Made by a program: the position numbers and the translations under genes. DNA of 35,606 nt from a virus. Where the stretch lies: the IMG/VR virus record IMGVR_UViG_3300047562_004978, positions 1 through 35,606 of that record; one strand, given 5' to 3'. Shown here one piece after another: positions 16,131-22,277 of this stretch (its first letter is position 1; every line of letters begins with the position of its first letter). The notes under the pieces are model-generated. The model searched no databases and was not told the DNA's origin. It saw nothing but the letters and a program-made list of their open reading frames with translations.

Positions 16131-16604
16131 TTATTCTTTAATACCATGAATAATTGGTTTTTCATAATTTATGATATTAAATAGTTCTTTCGTATCCGAC
16201 ACCGAAACTGGGATGAATTCCGTATTTTCATCAAATTCCGGATCTCTTATTGCCTGATTTATTACAATAGAACCCTCCTTCTCAGACCAAGAACGATGAA
16301 AAGTCCCTTTTGGAATAGTTAAAGCGCCGGAATGACGATTAAGATGGACAATGTGATAAGGATCTTCCCATTTTGGGTTTATTAACTCAAAAACACGAGA
16401 ACCTTGTAATACTCGATTGTTATCGATCTGATGATAATGTATGTAAAATTGCTTTGCCCCTATAAGTGTATTAGGAGGAGATACGGCTTTTCCCGCATGA
16501 ATAACTAAATCCTGAGCATTTGATTCTTTTATTGAAATGTCATAAAAAATAACTGCTTCTGTTTCTCTAAAAACTCTATGTTTTTTAAATTCTATTTTAC
16601 TCAT
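16131..16604 (-). CDS. Cupin-like protein
   Basis: A 157-aa product. I place the start at MSKIEFKKHR (16604), whose ATG overlaps the stop of the preceding gene by 8 bp, instead of the frame's upstream ATG at 16670, which lies inside that gene. The middle shows a single-domain cupin pattern: QFYIHYHQIDNNRVLQGSRV, IVHLNRHSGALTIPKGTFHR and SWSEKEGSIVINQAIRDPEF. The HYHQ and THRS-like histidines could bind metal. The pattern resembles sugar-isomerase-like or small phage cupins; substrate unknown. Confidence 0.55.
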   Translation of the reverse strand: MSKIEFKKHRVFRETEAVIFYDISIKESNAQDLVIHAGKAVSPPNTLIGAKQFYIHYHQIDNNRVLQGSRVFELINPKWEDPYHIVHLNRHSGALTIPKGTFHRSWSEKEGSIVINQAIRDPEFDENTEFIPVSVSDTKELFNIINYEKPIIHGIKE

Positions 16605-16839
16605 GTGGATTTTTACGGGGCATGTGATTTTGCATATTTGTATGATTGCCATCATGCGGCAATTTTCCATATGCTAGATATTCTACCACTTGTATTGATC
16701 CTTGTAATCTATGAATATCTTTTTGAATTTTTATATATTCGTCATGTGATTCTTGTAAATCACTGAGCTTTTTATTTAATTCTATTACGCGTTTTGTAAA
16801 TCTTTGAAGTAATTCTTCATGAGTTTCTGTCTGTTTCAT
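16597..16839 (-). CDS. Small coiled-coil protein, 80 aa
   Basis: MKQTETHEELLQRFTKRVIE followed by LNKKLSDLQESHDEYIKIQK and a His-rich tail (HDGNHTNMQNHMPRKNPHE). Residues about 8-50 form a coiled coil. Similar proteins occur in cyanomyoviruses; function unknown. Coupled by overlap to the genes on both sides. Confidence 0.6.
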   Translation of the reverse strand: MKQTETHEELLQRFTKRVIELNKKLSDLQESHDEYIKIQKDIHRLQGSIQVVEYLAYGKLPHDGNHTNMQNHMPRKNPHE

Positions 16840-16945
16840 TTTTCATCTCATCATAAGATAATTTTAATATGTAATATATTATATATAATGTACCCGCTAA
16901 TCCGGTACCTAGAATAATTGCTACGCCCCAAGGAAAAATATCCAT
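16817..16945 (-). CDS. 42-aa single-pass membrane protein
   Basis: MDIFPWGVAIILGTGLAGTL then YIIYYILKLSYDEMKNETDR NS: a membrane segment at about residues 7-27 and a charged tail. It overlaps the next gene by 23 bp and ends in a run of coupled genes. Function unknown. Confidence 0.6.
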   Translation of the reverse strand: MDIFPWGVAIILGTGLAGTLYIIYYILKLSYDEMKNETDRNS

Positions 16946-16946
16946 A

Positions 16947-17126
16947 TCATTTATCTTTAATAAGGTTTTCTAATCTTTTGCGCATATTTTCACTATCTTG
17001 TTTCATGTAGTTTCTTAAAGAATAACCATGTTTTCCTCTTAGTATGCATGTTCCTTGATAAAACATTGTGGAAGCAAATACTAAAAGCAAAACTATTCCT
17101 AAAATTTCAATGTAATGTCCAGCCAT
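16947..17126 (-). CDS. 59-aa membrane protein
   Basis: MAGHYIEILGIVLLLVFAST then MFYQGTCILRGKHGYSLRNY and a basic helix. It has one membrane segment at about residues 6-24 with a positively charged cytoplasmic tail. It overlaps the upstream gene's end by 28 bp, and the pair matches a gene pair I recognise from cyanomyoviruses. Confidence 0.65.
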   Translation of the reverse strand: MAGHYIEILGIVLLLVFASTMFYQGTCILRGKHGYSLRNYMKQDSENMRKRLENLIKDK

Positions 17127-17302
17127 GGAAACAGAGGTGGTATTACTCCAATAAGTCTAAGAAGACCCTCAGCAAAAAGTGCAAGAATAACCCAACCAAC
17201 GCACATACTGATAATTGAAGCATTGCGATTATGACGTCGTATTGCAACATCGATCATTTCCTGAACTTCAGCAGGAGTGGTAAATTGTTTTTTATCATCC
17301 AT
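17099..17302 (-). CDS. 67-aa membrane protein
   Basis: MDDKKQFTTPAEVQEMIDVA, IRRHNRNASIISMCVGWVIL, then ALFAEGLLRLIGVIPPLFPW and LDITLKF. An amphipathic N terminus precedes a hydrophobic segment at residues about 28-52. Conserved in cyanomyoviruses; function unknown. It starts directly after tRNA-Asn. Confidence 0.65.
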   Translation of the reverse strand: MDDKKQFTTPAEVQEMIDVAIRRHNRNASIISMCVGWVILALFAEGLLRLIGVIPPLFPWLDITLKF

Positions 17303-17316
17303 ATGATGCTTTAAAC

Positions 17317-17387
17317 TGGGATAGCAGGGTTCGAACCTGCGACATAGCGGTTAACAGCCGCTCGTTCTACCACTGAACTATATCCCA
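17317..17387 (-). tRNA. tRNA-Asn (anticodon GTT)
   Basis: Acceptor TGGGATA/TATCCCA, anticodon arm AGCGG-CTGTTAA-CCGCT, T arm GCAGG-TTCGAAC-CTGC. All arms intact. Confidence 0.93.
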
Positions 17388-17418
17388 TTGATAAGTTTAT
17401 TACTAATTTAGCATTTAA

Positions 17419-17488
17419 ACCCTTCCGGAGAATCGAACTCCGCTCTCAGTTTTACAAGAACCGTGCATCACCACAATGCTTGAAGGGT
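17419..17488 (-). tRNA. tRNA-Thr (anticodon TGT)
   Basis: Acceptor ACCCTTC/GAAGGGT, anticodon loop CTTGTAA on a CGGTT/AACTG stem, T arm CGGAG-TTCGATT-CTCCG. Confidence 0.9.
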
Positions 17489-17492
17489 ATAG

Positions 17493-17566
17493 GTGACGTA
17501 CGGGAATTAAACTTATCTAGGTGGTTTCATAAACCACCACCTTAACCCCCCCTAGGTTAACGTCAC
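17493..17566 (-). tRNA. Aberrant tRNA-like element (apparent anticodon ATG, degenerate T arm)
   Basis: Acceptor GTGACGT/ACGTCAC and D arm ACCT/AGGT are perfect. The anticodon arm is over-paired (GGTGGTTT-ATG-AAACCACC can close to a 3-nt loop). Read as a 7-nt loop it gives anticodon ATG (His). The T stem is broken: only G-C at the loop end and A-T at the base pair, although the loop GTTTAATTC is tRNA-like. It is probably a decaying or repurposed tRNA. The D loop carries a run of seven G. Confidence 0.5.
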
Positions 17567-17568
17567 AT

Positions 17569-17641
17569 GGGAGTAACTGGACTCGAACCAGTGCTCTTTC
17601 GATTATCAGTCGAATGCTTTTGCCATCTAAGCTATACTCCC
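17569..17641 (-). tRNA. tRNA-Ile (anticodon GAT)
   Basis: Acceptor GGGAGTA/TACTCCC, anticodon arm TTCGA-CTGATAA-TCGAA, T arm ACTGG-TTCGAGT-CCAGT. A second Ile tRNA in the array, for ATC/ATT. Confidence 0.93.
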
Positions 17642-17645
17642 TGGC

Positions 17646-17718
17646 GCCTCAGATAGGATTCGAACCTATGACTCACGCTTTAGAAGAGCGTTACTCTAAT
17701 CCGCTGAGTTACTGAGGC
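17646..17718 (-). tRNA. tRNA-Arg (anticodon TCT)
   Basis: Acceptor GCCTCAG/CTGAGGC, anticodon arm ACGCT-CTTCTAA-AGCGT, T arm ATAGG-TTCGAAT-CCTAT. Reads AGA/AGG, which are frequent in this AT-rich genome. Confidence 0.94.
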
Positions 17719-17833
17719 TTGGAGCACCGAAGCGCCTGGGCGAGGGTATCCACCTACGATCGCCTAATGGCGCATCTACGGTGTGGCTTAGGGGACCCTT
17801 CGTTTAAGCCTCCGTTCCTTGGAGACCCCAAGT
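17719..17833. other. GC-rich spacer in the tRNA array
   Basis: About 115 bp with higher GC than the surrounding phage DNA and no convincing gene. Short inverted pieces (AAGCGCC..GGCGCAT) are visible but no tRNA T arm. It may be remnant of an acquired segment. Confidence 0.4.
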
Positions 17834-17906
17834 CGGGATGACAGGATTCGAACCTGCGACTTCTCGCTCCCAAAGCGAGTGCTCTACCAAACTGAGCTAC
17901 ATCCCG
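17834..17906 (-). tRNA. tRNA-Pro (anticodon TGG)
   Basis: Acceptor CGGGATG/CATCCCG, anticodon arm CTCGC-TTTGGGA-GCGAG, T arm GCAGG-TTCGAAT-CCTGT. Confidence 0.94.
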
Positions 17907-17958
17907 AGACCCAACCAACCGCCAAACTTCCAGCAGGAGAGGCATCGTTGACTGGGAA

Positions 17959-18036
17959 GGCAAGACTGGGAATCGAACCCAGATGAAAACACGAGGCGAT
18001 CAACTCTTGTGTAGTCACGTTTTCCAGACCCTTGCA
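17959..18036 (-). tRNA. Aberrant tRNA-like element with intact T arm but abnormal anticodon arm
   Basis: The T arm CTGGG-TTCGATT-CCCAG is perfect, and a 6-bp acceptor GCAAGG/TCTTGC and a D stem GGTC/GACT are present. The anticodon region (ACACAAG...CTCGTGT) pairs only around a loop about 7 nt too long, with an internal A-C mismatch. No normal anticodon can be read. It may be a pseudogene or a tRNA carrying a short insertion. Confidence 0.45.
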
Positions 18037-18078
18037 AAAAACCCCAATTTAACACGTGAGACGGCTCAGGACCGCAGC

Positions 18079-18164
18079 GGAGAAGGAGGGATTTGAACCC
18101 CCGGAAGTGTTATCTTCTCTTGTTTTCAAGACAAGCGCAATAAGCCGGACTCTGCCACTTCTCC
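18079..18164 (-). tRNA. tRNA-Ser (anticodon TGA)
   Basis: Acceptor GGAGAAG/CTTCTCC, anticodon arm CTTGT-CTTGAAA-ACAAG, long variable arm, T arm GGGG-TTCAAAT-CCCT. Confidence 0.93.
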
Positions 18165-18167
18165 AAC

Positions 18168-18240
18168 GACCCATACGGGATTCGAACCCGTGATCTCCAC
18201 CGTGACAGGGTGGCGTGATAAACCGCTACACTAATGGGTC
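18168..18240 (-). tRNA. tRNA-Asp (anticodon GTC)
   Basis: Acceptor GACCCAT/ATGGGTC, anticodon arm CCACC-CTGTCAC-GGTGG, T arm ACGGG-TTCGAAT-CCCGT. Confidence 0.94.
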
Positions 18241-18390
18241 AATGTGCGCCGCAAGCGACTACGGCGCGCTCGTTCGCTGAGCTGAAACTTGCACAGATAG
18301 ACGAATCTTCCTGGCAAACCACACCGGCAGAGCAGTGTGGGGAATTAGCCACCGGCATTCCGGATTATCAGCTCCGGCGCAAAGTGGCAA
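18241..18390. other. GC-rich spacer in the tRNA array
   Basis: About 150 bp of clearly GC-richer sequence between tRNA-Asp and tRNA-Lys. An open + strand frame crosses it but runs into the antisense of tRNA-Lys and has no family match or ribosome site, so I do not call a gene. No tRNA arm is visible. Confidence 0.4.
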
Positions 18391-18464
18391 TGGGACATCT
18401 CGGATTCGAACCGAGGACTAACCGGTTAAAAGCCGGATACTCTACCACTGAGTTAATATCCCAT
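18391..18464 (-). tRNA. tRNA-Lys (anticodon TTT)
   Basis: Acceptor TGGGATA/TGTCCCA, anticodon arm TCCGG-CTTTTAA-CCGGT, T arm CTCGG-TTCGAAT-CCGAG. Confidence 0.93.
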
Positions 18465-18608
18465 CGAAGTTAAATTGTCAAGGTTCAAAGTGGTCGGTGG
18501 AGTTGCCTCCCTTGACCATGAGACTAATATATCAGAGATGGGAGACTTTGGGAATGGCCTGGTGGCCGGTTGGTAGACTGTCCATCTGCGCCTTTGGCGC
18601 CAAAAGAA

Positions 18609-18650
18609 AAGAGGGGGAGATTTTTGGTCTCGCCCCTCTTCTTTGATTTG
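18609..18650. terminator. Terminator hairpin after the hli genes
   Basis: GAGGGG GAGA, loop TTTTTGG, TCTC G CCCCTC. On the - strand the stem is followed by TTTTCTTTT, ending the porin/hli transcript. On the + strand by TTCTTTG. The flanks at 18465-18608 and 18651-18761 hold no gene; a second hairpin with CCATCACCA/TTGGTGAGG arms lies at 18682-18710. Confidence 0.7.
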
Positions 18651-18761
18651 CTTATAGAGTTTCTCGTATTAGCAAACAAGAGGGGCCATCACCATATCTC
18701 TTGGTGAGGGGTTCTTGAATGTAATATGAGAAATATTAGTCATATTAGTCTATAAACAATG

Positions 18762-18881
18762 TCACCAAATTCCAGGAATAATTTGCCCAGTAGTAAAGTA
18801 TGCTCCGATGGCGGCAACAAACCCAAGCATAGCAAGGCGAGCATTAAGAATCTCAGCCTCAGGTGTAAATCCGAATTTCAT
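18762..18881 (-). CDS. hli: High-light-inducible protein, 39 aa
   Basis: MKFGFTPEAEILNARLAMLG then FVAAIGAYFTTGQIIPGIW. It has the single chlorophyll-binding helix of Hli/CAB-like proteins, with E-x-x-N-x-R-x-A-M present (EILNARLAM). These thylakoid proteins bind chlorophyll and carotenoid and protect photosystem II under light stress; cyanophages carry them to keep D1 repair going. It lies 28 bp after the second hli gene on the same strand, forming a pair with it downstream of the porin. Confidence 0.92.
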   Translation of the reverse strand: MKFGFTPEAEILNARLAMLGFVAAIGAYFTTGQIIPGIW

Positions 18882-18908
18882 GGTAGTAAAGTAGAGTAAA
18901 GTAGAAAA

Positions 18909-19112
18909 TTAAAAAATGCCAAAAAACAGTTTCCCAGTAGCGGCATATGATACCGCCCCAAACACGACTCCCATCATAGCCCAACGTCCATTATACATTT
19001 CAATACGTTCATATGGAGTCATAAGACCCTTACGATGATATTCTTCATATACCATCGGAGGTTCTTTGGCAAACATATTCATTTGCCCACGTTCGTTAGT
19101 CGTTACTGTCAT
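18909..19112 (-). CDS. hli: High-light-inducible protein, 67 aa
   Basis: The C-terminal half, PYERIEMYNGRWAMMGVVFG then AVSYAATGKLFFGIF, is an Hli helix with E-x-Y-N-G-R-W-A-M. The N-terminal half (MTVTTNERGQMNMFAKEPPM and VYEEYHRKG) is a soluble stromal-side extension. I prefer the start at 19112; the frame extends to 19151, but those codons lie over an AAGGAG and a hairpin. Role as for the neighbouring hli: pigment binding and photoprotection in the thylakoid. Confidence 0.88.
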   Translation of the reverse strand: MTVTTNERGQMNMFAKEPPMVYEEYHRKGLMTPYERIEMYNGRWAMMGVVFGAVSYAATGKLFFGIF

Positions 19113-19150
19113 GGTGAAAATAGAGTTGTTTCTCCTTAGGTATTTTACCA

Positions 19151-19188
19151 TAACTGGAGGGGGTTGTGGGGACCCCCATGGTCAGTTA
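19151..19188 (-). other. Hairpin between porin and hli
   Basis: TAACTG/CAGTTA outer arms with GGGGG/CCCCC inner arms, and no T-tract. It lies just after the porin stop. It may stabilise the porin message 3' end or separate hli translation; inference only. Confidence 0.4.
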
Positions 19189-19206
19189 TGCAACTGGCTT
19201 TAAATT

Positions 19207-20682
19207 TTAGAACTTAAAGGTCGTCTGAATTACGCCACCCCAAGAAGATTGATTTTGGAATCTCTGGTTGTTAGAGACGTAAAATACGGCCGGAGTGATT
19301 GAGATATTGTCAGACACCCTATACTTGTAGAAAACTTCAAGCATAGTAGCATCAGCACTAATATAATCAGAATTTCCCGGTTGACCAACAGCAATACCAG
19401 CACCATTACCCTTGGCAAATACATCAGCCCACTGAAGACCAACGAACCAAGAGCTGGAATTAGTAGCACCTGTGGTGGCTCCGGGACCACTCACACCATT
19501 ATATCCATAACCTGCAGAAATTGATGGAACAATACCTGAATTCTGAGGTTGCCAATAGGCATTCAGAGCAACGCTATTGCTTTGCTGCCCTGCGGCAAGA
19601 AGTGCAGAACCACCATTAAGAGCATTGAAGTTACGCATACGAGTTCCTTCAGTGCCATAACGATATGCAACAGCAACACCCCATTGAGGTGCCCTATATC
19701 CAAGTTGAGCGAGTAGATTTAGTCCACCAGCAGAATCAAAAACTCCAGTGGTCGAACTGTCGCCATTTACAGCAACGTAGTTTAGATTTGCAATCATGCT
19801 ACCTTTTCCGGGTTCACTAGGTTGTTTCCACTGAACTCCAAATCCAGCACCAGTTGCTTTATTATAAGCACCGGATGCACCGGCAAGTTGGAAGAAGTCA
19901 AGAATATTTGACTTATAAGCAGAAGGAATCCAGGTCATTTCGGTATTACGAACCAAAGGACCAGCGGTAAGAGTCACGCTATTACCAACTGGGAATTGGT
20001 AATAAAGGCGGTCAAGAACGACTTGGTTTGCAAGTGTTTCTGCTTTATCCAGTTTGAATAGAGAACCACTTGACCCAAAAGGATCCCTACTAAAATTCCC
20101 AGAACGAAGACGAGTACGAAGAAGATCCTTTCCAGTAAACGAAGTATCAAAGTTCAGACGAAGATCGTAATTAAATGCGGTGTTGCCTACGTTTCCACCA
20201 GCATTTGTTGTTAAATTAGGAACTCCACCAATAACAAAGGATGCTTCACCCCGAAGTTTGGTTGTAGTAGAGAACTGAGTTGCCTCGAGTGTTCCTACTC
20301 TCTTCTCCAGACCATCTACACGTCCACGAAGAACAGCAAGTTCTGCCTGGAATTCTTTCATCAGACGTTGTAGCTCGTCTGTAGTTTCTGTAACGCGGTC
20401 AAGACAAGCATTTAGAAGCGCTGCCGCTTCGAAACGAGTCATTGCCTTACCACCAGCATACGTACCATCTGGATATCCCGCAACGCAACCATAACGCTCT
20501 ACGAGATTACTCAGTGCTTGATATGCCCAATCTGTAGGACGTACATCGGAGAATTGTCCAATACTTGTAACCTGCTCTGAGGATGAGTAAGTATTAACAT
20601 CAGCGATGTTAAGATTTGTGGCCATAGCAACGCTCGGAGAAAATAGCCCGAGGGTACTAATAGCCAAAAGAAATTTTTTCAT
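19207..20682 (-). CDS. Cyanobacterial-type outer-membrane porin with SLH domain
   Basis: The 491-aa product has the complete plan of cyanobacterial SLH-OprB (Som-type) porins. There is a signal peptide (MKKFLLAISTLGLFSPSVAM, cut after about residue 22) and an SLH domain at residues about 43-100 (FSDVRPTDWAYQALSNLVER, YGCVAGYPDGTYAGGKAMTR, FEAAALLNACLDRV). A periplasmic coiled coil follows at about 100-135 (LKRLMKEF-like heptads, VDGLEKRVGTLEA), then a beta-barrel of about 350 residues ending in Phe (QTTFKF). Host versions are anchored to the cell wall by SLH and let ions and small solutes cross the outer membrane. Its codons are GC-richer than those of small phage genes nearby, consistent with host origin. 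No promoter of its own is clear. Confidence 0.88.
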   Translation of the reverse strand: MKKFLLAISTLGLFSPSVAMATNLNIADVNTYSSSEQVTSIGQFSDVRPTDWAYQALSNLVERYGCVAGYPDGTYAGGKAMTRFEAAALLNACLDRVTETTDELQRLMKEFQAELAVLRGRVDGLEKRVGTLEATQFSTTTKLRGEASFVIGGVPNLTTNAGGNVGNTAFNYDLRLNFDTSFTGKDLLRTRLRSGNFSRDPFGSSGSLFKLDKAETLANQVVLDRLYYQFPVGNSVTLTAGPLVRNTEMTWIPSAYKSNILDFFQLAGASGAYNKATGAGFGVQWKQPSEPGKGSMIANLNYVAVNGDSSTTGVFDSAGGLNLLAQLGYRAPQWGVAVAYRYGTEGTRMRNFNALNGGSALLAAGQQSNSVALNAYWQPQNSGIVPSISAGYGYNGVSGPGATTGATNSSSWFVGLQWADVFAKGNGAGIAVGQPGNSDYISADATMLEVFYKYRVSDNISITPAVFYVSNNQRFQNQSSWGGVIQTTFKF

Positions 20683-20698
20683 ATTTTTTTAATAATTA

Positions 20699-20739
20699 CA
20701 AAAATAAAAAAACAGAGAAAGCGTAATAATTACTTTCTC
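20699..20739 (-). terminator. Terminator after tRNA-Gly
   Basis: On the - strand: GAGAAAG, 11-nt loop, CTTTCTC, then TGTTTTTTTATTTTT. The stem is AT-rich and moderate. It lies between tRNA-Gly and the porin start. Confidence 0.6.
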
Positions 20740-20855
20740 AAGCGGAGGACGGGACTCGAACCCGTGACAAAAGCTTGGAAGGCTTGCATGTTACCACTAC
20801 ACCACATCCGCAGTGACTTCTCTGTTTGAGCAACCGAAGAGGTTATGCTTGAGAA
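20710..20855. repeat. Two interleaved inverted repeats around tRNA-Gly
   Basis: AAACAGAGAA (20710-20719) pairs with TTCTCTGTTT (20818-20827), enclosing tRNA-Gly. TTCTCAAGC (20735-20743) pairs with GCTTGAGAA (20847-20855). The two pairs are interleaved and cannot both form as simple nested stems. Confidence 0.55.
20742..20811 (-). tRNA. tRNA-Gly (anticodon TCC)
   Basis: Acceptor GCGGATG/CTCCGC (first six pairs), anticodon loop CTTCCAA on an AAGC/GCTT stem, T arm ACGGG-TTCGAGT-CCCGT. It is separated from the main array by the porin and hli genes. Confidence 0.92.
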
Positions 20856-20894
20856 GTATTGGTTATATTATTCTAATCGAGAACAATGAATATG

Positions 20895-21743
20895 TCAATC
20901 CATCTGTGACAATTTGTCAAAGTACTCTAAACCAATTTGTGCGCGTTTGGCAACAGCAGCTTTAGATTGGCCTTTGGCGGCTTTATATTGCTCTACAGAA
21001 TCACGCACTAGGTTAACATACGGATCTTCATCGAACTCCGGTCTATAGATGTCAATAAGTTTACCTACTTTATTGAAGTCTACTAAGGCTTTATGAGGTT
21101 GGTCTTGAATCTTACCTGAGAGGCCAAAGTCTATCAACGTAGATTCCTTACCACCTTCGCCGTCAGTAAGGAATTGTTCGTTATGCATATCACCATGATA
21201 AAAGCCCATCTTATGCAAATCTTTAATGGCTGCGAGGGCCTTTTGAGCTTGCTGGGTGGTCATTTTAACATCACGTTCTTTTTCATCTTCTGTCCGATTA
21301 AACCCTCCGGTCCAAAGCGGTTTTCCTTTAGAAAAATCCATCTCAATGTGATCGTTGGAAGCCGAATAGATCTTTGGTGAATGACCAAGTTCTCCCATCT
21401 TTTTCCCCAGTTCTACTTCATGAGGCCCCCACTCTTTTCCTTCTTTGAGGGTTTTTACAACATGGCCGGTTTGCGGATCCTGATATACTACACCATAGTT
21501 TCCTTCGGCGAGTTTTTTCATTTTAGACACGTCCGGAACCTGAGAAGAAGTAGTTTGATCTCCTTCTACTTTAGGACCACTATCGACTAATTTCCACCGA
21601 CCATTGGCCTGTTTTTGAAGTGTATGACCAGTTTGTGGGTTACGGAATGTTTGTCCGGGTACAGCGCTTTTTCTGATTTGCTCAGGGACCATCTCATCTG
21701 AATAAGATGCCTTTCTCCAACCATCAGGCCACCAACCTAACAT
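20895..21743 (-). CDS. Hanks-type protein kinase with phage-specific N-terminus
   Basis: A 282-aa product. Residues about 75-280 are a eukaryotic-like kinase: glycine loop LAEGNYGVVY (78-87), lysine K97 in HVVKTLK, a candidate alpha-C glutamate E109, catalytic loop HGDMHNEQ (D185), and DFG at 205-207. The HGDxHxxQ form recalls RIO, aminoglycoside-kinase-like and effector kinases. The first ~60 residues are different: MLGWWPDGWRKASYSDEMVP, then a NPQTGHTLQKQANGRW segment echoed by QDPQTGHVVKT inside the kinase. All catalytic residues are present, so activity is expected. The target could be a host protein or the virion. It follows the 47-aa gene on the same strand. Confidence 0.8.
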   Translation of the reverse strand: MLGWWPDGWRKASYSDEMVPEQIRKSAVPGQTFRNPQTGHTLQKQANGRWKLVDSGPKVEGDQTTSSQVPDVSKMKKLAEGNYGVVYQDPQTGHVVKTLKEGKEWGPHEVELGKKMGELGHSPKIYSASNDHIEMDFSKGKPLWTGGFNRTEDEKERDVKMTTQQAQKALAAIKDLHKMGFYHGDMHNEQFLTDGEGGKESTLIDFGLSGKIQDQPHKALVDFNKVGKLIDIYRPEFDEDPYVNLVRDSVEQYKAAKGQSKAAVAKRAQIGLEYFDKLSQMD

Positions 21744-21788
21744 TGCTTTTTAGTCCGTACCTTGTGTATATATAGTATTTAAACTACG

Positions 21789-21932
21789 CTATCGACCCTG
21801 GCCTCTATACTTTTTCTTTCTACCATTACGACTGGTGGCGGCTAAATTGGTATTTTTTGATCGTCCTTGACTTGTTACTTTGGGTTGGGAAATAATAATT
21901 TTTTTACCGCTTTTAATAGTTACTTTTGACAT
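21789..21932 (-). CDS. 47-aa basic cyanophage protein
   Basis: MSKVTIKSGKKIIISQPKVT, SQGRSKNTNLAATSRNGRKK and KYRGQGR. Strongly basic and probably nucleic-acid binding. The GRSKNT..AATSRNGRKKKYRGQG ending is one I recognise from T4-like cyanophages; function unknown. It lies 14 bp after speD. Confidence 0.65.
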   Translation of the reverse strand: MSKVTIKSGKKIIISQPKVTSQGRSKNTNLAATSRNGRKKKYRGQGR

Positions 21933-21946
21933 TTTAGTTAGTTAGG

Positions 21947-22276
21947 TTATCTTTGAAGCATTTTTAAATTATACGATGTTGGTGAGAAATATTGAATAAC
22001 TCTCGAAGTGAAGACATCAGACATAATTTCACCGCATGAAAACATATCAATTGCGCAACATTTATTCTCCGGCCAAGTATGTATCGAAAAATGTGAGGTA
22101 GAAAGTAAAACTAAAAAAGTATAACCCCCGGTATTTTCAAATTTATGAGAAGATGTGTCAAGTATAACTGCCATGCAGTCGTTAAGTTCTGAAGTTACAA
22201 ACTCCATAAAAGCTTCCATCTCGCATAGAAGTAGAGAATCTATGCCGAACAAATCAAGTAAAAAATGTTTTCCCAT
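21947..22276 (-). CDS. speD: S-adenosylmethionine decarboxylase proenzyme
   Basis: A prokaryotic-type AdoMet decarboxylase, 109 aa (usual 115-130). It self-cleaves to create a pyruvoyl group and makes decarboxylated AdoMet for spermidine synthesis. The cleavage segment reads LLSTSHFSIHTWPE with Ser61 as the pyruvoyl precursor, His66 and Cys81 (DMFSCG), matching Ser63, His68 and Cys83 of the T. maritima enzyme. The residue before Ser61 is Thr where Glu is usual. speD is a known auxiliary gene of cyanomyoviruses. It starts 2 bp after the stop of the Dam-like gene, so the two are likely co-translated. Confidence 0.9.
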   Translation of the reverse strand: MGKHFLLDLFGIDSLLLCEMEAFMEFVTSELNDCMAVILDTSSHKFENTGGYTFLVLLSTSHFSIHTWPENKCCAIDMFSCGEIMSDVFTSRVIQYFSPTSYNLKMLQR

Positions 22277-22277
22277 T

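Noticed and set aside
17754-17963. Open frame on the - strand, 69 aa, through tRNA-Pro
   Set aside because: The translation includes the tRNA itself; typical spurious frame in a GC-rich tRNA region.
17959-18036. tmRNA fragment
   Set aside because: No tag-peptide frame or tmRNA-like acceptor (GGGGC...); better explained as an aberrant tRNA.
14660-18464. CRISPR array suspected from regularly spaced similar sequences
   Set aside because: The repeated GGTTCGAAxCC elements are tRNA T arms, not CRISPR repeats.
18234-18473. Open frame on the + strand, 79 aa
   Set aside because: Ends in the antisense of tRNA-Lys (HLGFEPRTNRLKAGYST is a classic tRNA-antisense peptide).
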